Assembly: GCF_011764425.1 (NCBI RefSeq)
Contig: NZ_BLPF01000001.1
Span: 3,711,001 to 3,775,000 of the forward strand
Length of the DNA stretch: 64,000 bases
Direction: 5' to 3'
From: Phytohabitans houttuyneae
GTDB taxonomy: Bacteria; Actinomycetota; Actinomycetes; Mycobacteriales; Micromonosporaceae
This document shows positions 7,171-16,083 of this stretch, in pieces; positions within the stretch are counted from its first letter, which is position 1; each line of letters begins with the position of its first letter. Both the position numbers and the translations under genes were made by a program. The notes beneath the pieces were generated by a model. It did not search any database, was not told the DNA's origin, and saw only the letters and a list, made by a program, of their open reading frames with translations.

Positions 7171-9375
7171 GTGACGACCACAACCCCGACGAGCCCGCCC
7201 AGCGCTCCCGCCCCCGCGGGACGCCGACCCAACCCGAGATCGATCGCGATCTGGACGGCGGTGGCCATCGCCGGCGCCATCGCCTGGGGCGTGCTCGCGC
7301 TCTCCCGCGGCGAGGAGATCAACGCCATCTGGCTCGTGGTGGCGGCCATCGCCTCGTACGCGATCGCGTACCGCTTCTACGCCCGCTTCATCGTCCGCAA
7401 AGTACTCAAGGTGGACGACAGCCGCGCCACACCCGCCGAGCGGCTGGACAACGGCATCGACTACCAGCCGACCGACCGGCGCATCCTGGTCGGTCACCAC
7501 TTCGCCGCCATCGCCGGCGCCGGCCCGCTCGTCGGCCCGGTGCTCGCCGCGCAGATGGGCTACCTGCCCGGCACCATGTGGATCATCTTCGGCGTCATCT
7601 TCGCCGGCGCGGTGCAGGACATGGTGATCCTGTTCTTCTCGATGCGGCGCAACGGCAAGAGCCTCGGCCAGATGGCGCGTGACGAGATCGGTACGGTCGG
7701 CGGCATCGCCGCGCTCGTCGCGGTCTTCTCCATCATGATCATTCTGCTGGCCGTGCTCGCGCTCGTCGTGGTCAACGCACTCGCCAAGTCGCCGTGGGGC
7801 ACCTTCTCCATCGCGATGACCATCCCGATCGCCCTCTTCATGGGCTTCTACCTGCGCGTGCTCCGTCCGGGCCGGGTCATCGAGACCACCGCGCTCGGCG
7901 TCGGCCTGCTGCTGCTCGCGATCATCGCGGGCGGCTGGGTGCAGGAGTCGGGCCTGGCCGACACGTTCACGCTCAGCCCCGAGGCGCTGACCATCTGCCT
8001 GATCATCTACGGCTTCTTCGCCTCGGTACTGCCGGTGTGGATGCTCCTCGCCCCGCGCGACTACCTGTCCACGTTCATGAAGGTCGGCGTCATCGGCCTG
8101 CTCGCTGTCGGCGTGCTGATCGCCGCACCGGTGCTGCGGACCGAGGCGGTCACCGACTTCGCCCGCGAGGGCAACGGCCCGGTCTTCTCCGGCGCGCTCT
8201 TCCCGTTCGTGTTCATCACGATCGCGTGCGGCGCACTCTCCGGCTTCCACGCGCTCATCTCGTCGGGCACCACGCCGAAGATGATCCAGAAAGAGTCGCA
8301 GGTGCGCCTCGTCGGCTACGGCGCGATGCTGATGGAGTCGTTCGTCGCGGTCATGGCACTGATCGCCGCCTGCATCCTCGAGCCGGGCCTCTACTACGCG
8401 ATGAACGCGCCGGCAGGCCTCCTCGGCTCCACCGCGGAGAGCGCGTCGGCCGCCGTGGCCAACCTCGGCTTCACGATCTCACCGCAGGACCTCACCGCCG
8501 CGGCGGCGGAGGTCGAAGAACAGACGCTGGTCGCCCGTACCGGTGGTGCGCCGACCCTCGCCGTGGGCATGTCGGAGATCTTCTCCAGCGTCATCGGCGG
8601 CTCGGGCCTGAAGGCGTTCTGGTACCACTTCGCCATCATGTTCGAGGCCCTGTTCATCCTGACCACTGTGGACGCCGGCACGCGCGTCGGCCGGTTCATG
8701 CTCCAGGACACGCTCGGCAACATCTGGAAGCCGATCGGCCGGGTCAGCTGGAAGCCGGGCCTGTGGGCCACCAGCGCCGTCGTCGTGGGGGCGTGGGGCT
8801 ACTTCCTCTACACCGGCGTGACCAACCCACTCGGCGGCATCAACCAGCTCTTCCCGCTCTTCGGCATCGCCAACCAGCTGCTCGCGGCCGTCGCCCTGGC
8901 GGTGGCGACCACGATCCTGGTCAAGAGCGGGCGGCTGAAATGGGCCTGGGTGACCGGCATACCGCTGGTCTGGGACGCCACGGTGACGCTGACCGCGAGC
9001 TGGCAGAAGGTGTTTTCGGACAACCCGGCGATCGGCTTCTTCGCGCAGCGCGACCGCTTCGCCGACGCGCTGGACCGCGGCGAGGTCCTCGCGCCCGCGA
9101 AGAGCCTCGACGACATGCGGGCGGTGGTCACCAACTCCACTGTGGATGGTGTGCTCGCCGCGTTCTTCGCGATCCTCGTCATCATCGTGATCGCCAACGC
9201 GGCCTGGGTCTGCTACAAGGCGATCCGGTCCCGCGAGCCGCTGCCCACGACCGAGGCGCCGTACGAAAAGTCGAAGATCGTCGCCCCCGCCGGCCTCTTC
9301 CCGACGGCGGCGGAGAAACGCGAGCTGGCGGCCGTGGGCGCGGCGTCCGGCTCCCCGCCGGAGGACCGACCATGA
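7171..9375 (+). CDS. cstA: CstA-family carbon starvation protein (pyruvate/peptide transporter)
   Basis: Encodes 734 residues with many membrane helices. CstA hallmarks are HHFAAIAGAGPLVGPVLAAQ near residue 108, GYLPGTMWIIFGVIFAGAVQD, and HALISSGTTPKM near residue 365. A large C-terminal section carries GTRVGRFMLQD. GTG at 7171 is supported by GGAGG at 7160-7164 with a 6-base spacer. CstA/BtsT proteins take up pyruvate (and in some species peptides) by proton symport during carbon limitation. The YbdD gene overlaps its stop by 4 bp. With the divergent SSS symporter, this block handles small carboxylates. Confidence 0.95.
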   Translation: MTTTTPTSPPSAPAPAGRRPNPRSIAIWTAVAIAGAIAWGVLALSRGEEINAIWLVVAAIASYAIAYRFYARFIVRKVLKVDDSRATPAERLDNGIDYQPTDRRILVGHHFAAIAGAGPLVGPVLAAQMGYLPGTMWIIFGVIFAGAVQDMVILFFSMRRNGKSLGQMARDEIGTVGGIAALVAVFSIMIILLAVLALVVVNALAKSPWGTFSIAMTIPIALFMGFYLRVLRPGRVIETTALGVGLLLLAIIAGGWVQESGLADTFTLSPEALTICLIIYGFFASVLPVWMLLAPRDYLSTFMKVGVIGLLAVGVLIAAPVLRTEAVTDFAREGNGPVFSGALFPFVFITIACGALSGFHALISSGTTPKMIQKESQVRLVGYGAMLMESFVAVMALIAACILEPGLYYAMNAPAGLLGSTAESASAAVANLGFTISPQDLTAAAAEVEEQTLVARTGGAPTLAVGMSEIFSSVIGGSGLKAFWYHFAIMFEALFILTTVDAGTRVGRFMLQDTLGNIWKPIGRVSWKPGLWATSAVVVGAWGYFLYTGVTNPLGGINQLFPLFGIANQLLAAVALAVATTILVKSGRLKWAWVTGIPLVWDATVTLTASWQKVFSDNPAIGFFAQRDRFADALDRGEVLAPAKSLDDMRAVVTNSTVDGVLAAFFAILVIIVIANAAWVCYKAIRSREPLPTTEAPYEKSKIVAPAGLFPTAAEKRELAAVGAASGSPPEDRP

Positions 9376-9554
9376 GACGGGCCCTGTCGGCGGTCCGCTG
9401 GTACTTCCGGGAGCTGACCGGCGAGGCGCAGTACGACCACTACGTCGAGCGCCACAGCCGCCTCCACCCGGACCAGCCCGTGATGACCCGCCGCGAGTTC
9501 GAACACTGCCGCACCGACCGCCGCGACGAAAACCCGACGGCGAGCTGCTGCTAG
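9372..9554 (+). CDS. YbdD/YjiX-family small protein
   Basis: Encodes 60 residues with the YbdD/YjiX pattern: WYFRELTGEAQYDHYVERH, then HPDQPVMTRREFEHCRTDRR. The ATG overlaps the cstA stop (ATGA). This family almost always follows cstA and is believed to assist the transporter; the biochemical role is unknown. The C-terminus NPTASCC ends with two cysteines. It is the last gene of the operon, which is closed by the hairpin at 9565-9597. Confidence 0.9.
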   Translation: MRRALSAVRWYFRELTGEAQYDHYVERHSRLHPDQPVMTRREFEHCRTDRRDENPTASCC

Positions 9555-9564
9555 CGGCCCAACC

Positions 9565-9597
9565 GCCCCGGACCCGGCTTCCCGCCAGGTCCGGGGC
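9565..9597. terminator. Bidirectional terminator hairpin
   Basis: Perfect 10-bp stem GCCCCGGACC / GGTCCGGGGC (9565-9574 and 9588-9597) with a 13-base loop. It lies between the convergent ends of ybdD (9554) and the FHA gene (9632). There is no T tract, as is common in actinobacteria. Confidence 0.75.
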
Positions 9598-9631
9598 GAG
9601 ACGTGGGCCGGCGTGCGGTAGCCGCGGCTCG

Positions 9632-10339
9632 TCAGGTGGACTGGATGGCGAGCGCGGTCCAGGCGCCCAGATACACGACGTCGCCGTCCTTGAGGGCGAC
9701 CGGCACGTGGGGGTCGAGCGGGTTGGAGTTCGGGTCGTTGAGGTACGTGCCGTTCGCCGACTCCATGTCCACGACCGCCCAGCCGCCCTCCTGCGGCACC
9801 AGCAGCGCGTGCACGTGCGAGACGCCGGGGTCCTCGGGCGGGCCGACCAGGTCGATGTCCGGGTTGACGCCGCGCGAGCGGCTGCGGCGGCCGATCACCA
9901 TCTGCTGGCCGGTCAGGGCGAAGCGGCGCTCGGCCACGAAGCGGGGCATGGCGAGCGTGCCGGCGTCCTCGCCGCCCATAGCCTTGACCACCTCGAAGTA
10001 ACCGGCGTCCGCGCGCACCACGACCGCCCACGAGGTGGCCGCCGGGGTGGACGGTGCCGAGGGCGGTACCGAAGGGGGTGACGCCACAGGCGGGGCCGTT
10101 GGCGTGGACGGCGCGGCGGTGACCGGCGGCGCGAGCAGGAAGTCGTAGCCGTCCTCCTCGCAGAAGCGTCCAGCCTTGGGGGTACCGCACACCGGGCAGA
10201 CCTCGCCGGACGGCGTCGGTGCGGGTGCCGAAGGCGCCGAAGGCGCCGGCGCGGCCGAGGGTGCCGCCCCCATCCGGGCGCCGCACACCTCGCAGTAGTC
10301 GAGCGTCGCCGAGTCGTGGCCCTTGGGGCAGGTCGCCAT
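9632..10339 (-). CDS. Zinc-ribbon and FHA-domain protein of the PknG cassette
   Basis: Encodes 235 residues. The N-terminus has two zinc-ribbon-like modules, CPKGH...YCEVCGARM (residues 4-24) and CPVCGTPKAGRFCEEDG (near 50-66), joined by Pro/Ala-rich linkers. The C-terminal FHA domain (about 145-232) keeps the phosphothreonine-binding residues in VIGRRSRSRG, GVSHVHALL and DMESANGTYLN. FHA proteins bind phosphothreonine, and in mycobacteria the FHA protein GarA is the PknG substrate. This protein could be a substrate or readout of the kinase encoded in the same operon. Its ATG overlaps the vWA stop (ATGA). Confidence 0.92.
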   Translation of the reverse strand: MATCPKGHDSATLDYCEVCGARMGAAPSAAPAPSAPSAPAPTPSGEVCPVCGTPKAGRFCEEDGYDFLLAPPVTAAPSTPTAPPVASPPSVPPSAPSTPAATSWAVVVRADAGYFEVVKAMGGEDAGTLAMPRFVAERRFALTGQQMVIGRRSRSRGVNPDIDLVGPPEDPGVSHVHALLVPQEGGWAVVDMESANGTYLNDPNSNPLDPHVPVALKDGDVVYLGAWTALAIQST

Positions 10340-11634
10340 CAGCCCTCCTCCGGCTGCTTCTTCTTCACGCGCACCGTCTTGGTGCTGCGCACGTTTGTCA
10401 GCTCGGCGTCGACGTTGGCGACCTGTTTCTTCAGCCGCACCGTGCCGGTCGGCGCGTCCACCACTTCGACGAGGCGAGCGAGGAGCTTGGCCGTACCCTC
10501 GTGGCCGGACTCGTGGGCGAGCTGCACCGCGCGGCCCAGCTTGGCCGTCGCCGACTCCACGTCGCCCTCGTCGCGATCCTTGATGCCGTCCTGGATGACC
10601 TGCGCGAGCTCTGCCTGGCCGGTGTAGTGGGCGACCTGCGGGTTGATCTTCGTGGAGAGCGCGGTGTCGTCGGTCCAGCGGGCCAGCACCAGCTTCTCGG
10701 TCAGCACCGACCCGCCGCTGACCAGGCTGAACCGGGCCGCCAGCACCTCCTCGCCGACCACGTCCGGCTCGACCTCGACGGAGATGTGGTAGTCGCGGCT
10801 CTCCGCACCCCACGCGCCGGTCGGGTAGTCACCGATGCGGGCGCTGACCTCCACGCGGCGGGCGGTGAGGTCTTCGACCTGCGGGTATACCTGCTTGACG
10901 AAGCGGATCTTCGACCCGGCCGGGGTCCACACCCGCAGCGAGACGTCCGCCACCGACTTGCCCATCGCCGCCTCGGTCATCGCGCGGAACGCGGCGGGCA
11001 GCTCCGACGGGTCTTCGAGGCCGTCCGCGGTGCCCAGCAGCGTCGAGGCCACCTTGCGCAGCTCGGTCGCCACCCAGTCGGTGCCCACGCCGCGGCTGTC
11101 GCAGATGAACTTGCCCTCGCACGCGTCGAGCACCCGCTGGAAGTCGGTCGGCGTCTCGTGCTGGTTTTGCCCGTCGGTCAGCAGGATGGCGTGCTTCACC
11201 TCGGCGTTCTGGCCGGCGAAGAGGTAGTTGGCAAGGTCGAGCCAGCGGCCGATCGCGGTGCCACCGTCGGCGCGCAGGCGGGAGACGGCGGCCTTGGCCT
11301 CGGCGCGGCTCTGCGGGTTGGCCGGGACCATGCGGGTGTCACCCGGGTAGATCATGTGGGCGCCCGCGGTGCCGGCGACCACGGCGAACGCCACGCCGTC
11401 GCGGAGCGTGTCGATCGCGACGGCGGTCGCCTTCTTGGCCTCGGCGATCTTGGTACCGGGCATCGCCATCGAGCCCGACGTGTCGACGAGGATGACCTGG
11501 GCGGCAGTCAACGCCGCCGAGGCGTCGCGCAGGTCGCCACCCTGCGCGGTCACCGTGACGATCGCGTCGACGACGCGGCCGCCCTCGGGCAGGTACTCGT
11601 TCTGGTCGACCTCGGCCGTGAACTGCGCGGTCAT
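10339..11634 (-). CDS. von Willebrand factor A domain protein of the PknG cassette
   Basis: Encodes 431 residues. The vWA domain (about 40-215) has an intact MIDAS metal site: DTSGSMAMPGTK, the threonine in RADGGTAIGRW, and LLTDGQNQHET. The C-terminal half has a beta-rich region followed by a helical tail ending KTVRVKKKQPEEG. No signal peptide or membrane segment is seen, so it is cytoplasmic. It overlaps both neighbours by 4 bp. vWA proteins of this layout occur beside PP2C phosphatases and FHA proteins and probably act as Mg-dependent scaffolds; the partner is unknown. Confidence 0.9.
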   Translation of the reverse strand: MTAQFTAEVDQNEYLPEGGRVVDAIVTVTAQGGDLRDASAALTAAQVILVDTSGSMAMPGTKIAEAKKATAVAIDTLRDGVAFAVVAGTAGAHMIYPGDTRMVPANPQSRAEAKAAVSRLRADGGTAIGRWLDLANYLFAGQNAEVKHAILLTDGQNQHETPTDFQRVLDACEGKFICDSRGVGTDWVATELRKVASTLLGTADGLEDPSELPAAFRAMTEAAMGKSVADVSLRVWTPAGSKIRFVKQVYPQVEDLTARRVEVSARIGDYPTGAWGAESRDYHISVEVEPDVVGEEVLAARFSLVSGGSVLTEKLVLARWTDDTALSTKINPQVAHYTGQAELAQVIQDGIKDRDEGDVESATAKLGRAVQLAHESGHEGTAKLLARLVEVVDAPTGTVRLKKQVANVDAELTNVRSTKTVRVKKKQPEEG

Positions 11635-12599
11635 GCGGTGGAGCCTCCTTGCGCGGGGAACGACAGTATGGCGACGGCGATGTTGTCGTGGCCGCCGCCT
11701 TCGAGGGCCACGGTGGTGAGGTGGCGAGCCACCTCGATGGGGGTGCCGGCGGCAGCGGCGGCCGTGAGCTCGGCGGGATCGGACAGGTAGTGGTGCAGGC
11801 CGTCGGAGCAGAGCAGCAGGTGCCCCGCCCCGCTCGGCTGGAGCGTGACGACCTGGGGCTCGGCATCGCTGGAGTCGGCGCCCAGCCAGCGGATCAGCGC
11901 CCGCGACGTCGGGTCGGCGTCCACAGTGGGCGGTGCGGGGCGGCCGGCCGCGAGCTGGCCGGCGATGGAGTCGTCGACGGTGAGGCAGGCGGCTTCGGGG
12001 CCGAGCCAGTACGCCCGGCTGTCGCCGATCCAGCCCACGGTCACCGCGTCGGGCGTGACGACCCCCGAGACGTAGGTGCAGCTCGGCGGGGTGTCGCCCT
12101 CGTCCGGTCCGGCAGCCGCGCGAGCGGCCTTCGCCGCGGCCCGCGCGCCCAGCGCCGTCGCCTCTGCGGCGTCCACGCCGGTGGCGAGCGCGTCGAGCAG
12201 TGCGGCCACCCCCGCCTCGGCCGCGCCGTGCGAGGCCGCGTCGGCCCGGTTTGATGTGGACACCCCGTCGCACACCACCGAGACAAGGCCGCCGTCGTAG
12301 CGGGCGACCACCACGGCGTCCTCGTTGCGCGGGCGGCGCCGGCCCCGGTCGGTCACCGCCGCGACCGTGCTCAGGTCCAGCTCCGCGTGGTCGCGCCCGG
12401 CCGAACGGCGCCGGCCGCAGTTGTCGCAGTAGGCCTCGGTGCCCGACTCACCACAGCCTGTGCAGGCCGAGCCCGCGCGCGAGGAGAGCGAGACCGTGGG
12501 CACCCGCAGCGTTTCTCCCGTCACCAGGTTGCGCCCGCACACCTCGCAGAACCGGTGGTCCTGCGAGGTCGGCTCGCCGTGCTCGGGGCAGGCCCTCAT
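11631..12599 (-). CDS. PP2C-family Ser/Thr phosphatase with N-terminal zinc ribbons
   Basis: Encodes 322 residues. The N-terminus has two Cys-rich modules (CPEHG...FCEVCGRNL and CTGCGESG...YCDNCGRRR, residues 4-65). The PP2C domain (about 80-320) has all metal-binding motifs: DRGRRRPRNEDA, VVCDGVSTS, VGWIGDSRAYWL, LLLCSDGLHHYL and GGHDNIAVAIL. It should reverse phosphorylation by the kinase of the same operon. Its ATG (12599) overlaps the stop of pknG, and its stop overlaps the vWA start. The YCDNCGRRR element resembles the N-terminal motif of PknG, suggesting a common docking or metal-binding unit. Confidence 0.93.
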   Translation of the reverse strand: MRACPEHGEPTSQDHRFCEVCGRNLVTGETLRVPTVSLSSRAGSACTGCGESGTEAYCDNCGRRRSAGRDHAELDLSTVAAVTDRGRRRPRNEDAVVVARYDGGLVSVVCDGVSTSNRADAASHGAAEAGVAALLDALATGVDAAEATALGARAAAKAARAAAGPDEGDTPPSCTYVSGVVTPDAVTVGWIGDSRAYWLGPEAACLTVDDSIAGQLAAGRPAPPTVDADPTSRALIRWLGADSSDAEPQVVTLQPSGAGHLLLCSDGLHHYLSDPAELTAAAAAGTPIEVARHLTTVALEGGGHDNIAVAILSFPAQGGSTA

Positions 12600-14879
12600 A
12601 CGAGCGTCCGCGGGCGCACCGCGTTGGCCCGGTCGACGAGTGCGACCTTCGTGTCCGGGTCGCGGGCGATCTGGGCCATCGTGCGGTACGCCCGCTCCAG
12701 CCCGAACCGAAGCCCCCGCTCGGACAGCTCGTGTCCCAGCACCCGCGCGCCGGCCGGCAGGCGGTGCGGCGGCAGGTTGGTCGTGGTCAGCCAGGCGAGT
12801 GCCGCTTCCAGCATCTCCACGGTCAGCCGGGCCTGGCGTTCCACGTCGAGGCCGAGCCGCTCCAGCCGCCCGGAGGCGCGCAGGAGGTCGTCGGCGTTCG
12901 CGATCGGGCCGCCCTTGTGCAGGCTGGCGCGTACCGCGGCGACCTGGGCGGTCACGTGGTGGCTGGAGCTGTCCGGCACCTGGTCGAGCACGGCCAGCGC
13001 GCCGCTGCGGTTGCCGGCACCGAGCTGGATGCGGGCCAGCCCGAACGCGGCGCTGATGAAGCCTCGGTCGACCCGCCACACCCGGTCGTACAGCCGCAGC
13101 GCGGTGTCCTTGTCGCCGGTGCACTCCACCGCGGCGGCGAGCGCGAGGCGGGCGGCGGGCTCGCCGGGCAGCTCGCTGTACACGGCGTCGAACGCGACCC
13201 GCGCGTCGCCAGGCCTGCCGGCGGCCATCGCGGCGATCCCCCGGTACCAGTCGACCCGCCAGTCGAACGGGTCGGTGGCGGCCAGCTCGTCCAGCCCGGC
13301 CCCGGCGCCGGCGAGGTCACCCGCCTCGATCCGGGCGCGGGCCAGGCGGAGCGAGACCTCGGTGCTGTGCACCGGCGGCGACTCCAGCTGCCGCACCAGC
13401 TCGGCGGGGTCGGTGCTGCTGAGCGTGGCGAGGAAGCCGGCGCCCGGGTCGAGCACGTCCACCTGGGGCAGCGGCAGCCCGCCGGCCACCCCGAGGGCAG
13501 CAGGTCGGCTGGCACCGAATCGGGGTCACCTCGCCTGCCGCCGTGCCGAACGCCCGCCGCTCCGGCGTGAACTGCCGGGACACCACCGACCGCGGCAGCC
13601 CGTCGTTGGCCGACAGCACCTCGCGGAGCACGCCGAGCAGCTGCTCGGTCATGTCGGTAGCGGTCTGGAAGCGCCGGGCCGGATCGCGGTGCGTGGAGCG
13701 CAGCAGCAGCCGGTGGTACGACTCCTCCTGCACCAGCAGCGGCACCTCGGCGCGGTCCGGCAGCTTGCCCGCGTACGTGGTGGAGAAGCCGCGGAACTCG
13801 AAGCTGAGCACCGCCAGCGACCGCCCGACGGTGTAGATGTCGGCGGCCACGGAGGGCCCCACGTCGGCCACCTCGGGCGCCTGGTAGCCGGGCGTGCCGT
13901 AGACCGCGCTCACGTCGTCGTCAGCCCGGCGCACGGCACCGAGGTCGATGAGCTTGAGCTGCTCCTCGGCGTGGATCACGTTGTCCGGCTTGAAGTCGCA
14001 GTACAGCAGGTCGCGGCCGTGCAGGTAGCCGATGGCGGGCAGCACCTCGGCGGCGTACGCCAGCACCTCGGCGAGCGGCAGCACCCGCTGGCCCTCGGAG
14101 CGGCGGGCCATCAGGATGTCGCGCAGCGACTGGCCGCCCACGTACTCCATCACGATGTAGCCCACCGGCACGCCGGTCTTCGGGTCCGGGTGCTGCACGA
14201 AGTCGTGAATCTTCACGATGCTCGGGTGGTCGATCTCGACCAGGTACCGCCGCTCGGTCACCGCCGCCGCCATCGCGTCCTCGTCGGCGGTGTTGATCAG
14301 TCCTTTGAGGACAACCCAGCGGTCGCTGACCGAGTCGCTGACGTTGCGGTCGCGGGCCAGGTAGATCCACCCGAGGCCGCCGTAGGCGAGCGCGCCGAGC
14401 ACCTCGTACCGGTCGTTGATCAGGTCGCCCTGGTGCAGGCGGGGCACGAACGAGAAAGGCGTGCCGCAGTTGGGACAGAAGCCCTCGCTGCGGCCCGGCT
14501 TGCCGTCCTTTCCGCGGCCGACCGGCTCCTCGCATTTGCTGCAGAAGCGGCGGGCTTCGGAGACCTTGGGGTCGCGCATGACCGCGGTAGCGGGGTCGCG
14601 CAGCGGCACGCGGGGCAGCTCGATGAGTCCGGCGCCCAGCCCGCCCCGCGAGGCGCCGCGGCTGCGGCCGGAGCTGCGCGTCGAGCCCCGACCGGCGATC
14701 GTGGGCACCGAACCGGGGGTGGTGGCGACGCTGGCCGGTGGCGCGGCGGCACCCGACTTCGCCGCGGACCCCGGCGTGGACTGCGCCGGGACCGCACTGG
14801 CCGGCGCCCGCCGCCCGCACTCGTCGCAGTACCCCTCCGCGCCGTACGAGCCGGAGCAGCCGGGCCGGACACACCTCAT
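12596..14879 (-). pseudogene. pknG: Serine/threonine protein kinase PknG, interrupted by two single-base frameshifts
   Basis: The repaired protein has 761 residues, close to M. tuberculosis PknG (750). In order there are an N-terminal CVRPGCSG...YCDECGRR ribbon, a rubredoxin-like FCSKCEEP...FCPNCGTPF, and a kinase domain with AYGGLGWIY, VVLKGL, YCDFKPDNV, LIDLGAVR (DLG, as in PknG) and GTPGYQAPE. A TPR domain ends DRANAVRPRTLV. The frame is lost after GEVTP at the C4 run near 13521-13524 and shifts again after DLLPSG at the G4 run near 13490-13493 (C4 on the plus strand). One added base at each gives GEVTPDSVPADLLPSGVAGGLPLPQ without interruption. PknG regulates 2-oxoglutarate/glutamate metabolism through FHA proteins. 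Confidence 0.9.
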
Positions 14880-16081
14880 GGGTTGCCCCTCTCCGTGAGC
14901 TGGTTGAGGTATCGCTGATAGGCGACCACCGCGCGGGTGGCCGCGGGCAGGTCGCACGGGCTGGTGTAGAGCAGGTCCTGCGCGGCGCGGTGCTTGGCGG
15001 CGAGCTCCTCGTGCTCGACAAGCCCCATCCGGCCGGCGCGCGAGCGGTAGGCGTCGAGCCGCCCGCGCAGCTCGGTGCGGCGCTGCAGCAGCCCGTCGGC
15101 CGCCTCGTAAACGTGGGCCGCCCGCTCCTTGGCCTGCGCCACTGAACGTTCCACTATGGACAGCTCGGTCGAAAGGCGCAGCCAGCGCCCCTCGCGGTGC
15201 AGCTGCCCGAGCTGGGCGAGGTGCGCGCGCAACCCACCCACCGCGTCAGGCAGCGGGGGCAGGCCCGGATTGGCAATCTTGGCCATCGCAAGATCATGGG
15301 CCGTGCGCGCCGCCGCCTCCGCCGCGACCACCTCATCCACCGTGGCGGTCAGGCTTCGAAGCTTTTCCGGGTACGCGCGGCGCAGCTCCGCCAAGCCGGC
15401 GATCCGTGTGGCGAGCGCCTCGATCTCGGACACCAGCGCGGCCGGCGGCCCGCTGGCACTGATCGGGTCACGGAGCGCCTCGGCCTGCGCGTCGGCGAGC
15501 TTACGCGCGAGCCCGTCCACATCGGACCCCTTGAGCGCGTCACCGCCGAGGTTCGTCGCGTCGGCGCTCGCCTTCTCCAGAGCGGTGGTGGGCTGTGCGT
15601 AGAGCGTGGCGACCCGGGTGCTGGCCGCCTCGACCTCGCTGAGCGCGTGCACCACCTCGGCCGCGACAGTTTCGAGGTCTTCGGCGAGCCCCGGCACGGT
15701 CTGCCAGGACGTCGGCGCACCGGCGGCGAGGCTGTCGAGCACCATCCCGGAGGCGCTGAGACCCACGATCGGGTGCCGCAGTACGGACGTGAGTATGCGC
15801 AGCTCGCCGTCGCCGGGGCGGGACCGCTCGGCGCGCACCGACTTGGCCCGGTCGAGCTGTGCGCTCAGCGCGGCGAACTGCGACCAGAGCACCTCGAGCG
15901 CCGCCAGCACCTCCCTGGCCACCTCGGCGGTACGCCCCCGCAGGCCGCCGCCGCGCAGCAGCACGAGCGCCGGGTGCGCGTCCATCTCGAACATCGCGGC
16001 GGAGATCCGGTCGTACGCCGCGACGAGCCCGACGATGGCCCGATCGACCTCGTCGCGGCTCATCGGCGGCGGCGTCGGCAC
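14876..16081 (-). CDS. Coiled-coil protein between glnH and pknG
   Basis: Encodes 401 residues from GTG at 16081, which nearly abuts the glnH stop; ATG at 16063 is an alternative. It is almost entirely alpha-helical and charged, with Ala/Leu/Glu/Arg heptad-like stretches (LEVLWSQFAALSAQLDRAK, then LASEIEAL-type segments). There are no cysteines to form a zinc site apart from one near the C-terminus, and no signal peptide or transmembrane segment. I recognise no family. Its stop overlaps the pknG ATG by 4 bp, so it is made with the kinase. A linker between membrane GlnX/GlnH sensing and PknG is a reasonable guess from position. Confidence 0.8.
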   Translation of the reverse strand: MPTPPPMSRDEVDRAIVGLVAAYDRISAAMFEMDAHPALVLLRGGGLRGRTAEVAREVLAALEVLWSQFAALSAQLDRAKSVRAERSRPGDGELRILTSVLRHPIVGLSASGMVLDSLAAGAPTSWQTVPGLAEDLETVAAEVVHALSEVEAASTRVATLYAQPTTALEKASADATNLGGDALKGSDVDGLARKLADAQAEALRDPISASGPPAALVSEIEALATRIAGLAELRRAYPEKLRSLTATVDEVVAAEAAARTAHDLAMAKIANPGLPPLPDAVGGLRAHLAQLGQLHREGRWLRLSTELSIVERSVAQAKERAAHVYEAADGLLQRRTELRGRLDAYRSRAGRMGLVEHEELAAKHRAAQDLLYTSPCDLPAATRAVVAYQRYLNQLTERGNP

Positions 16082-16083
16082 GG

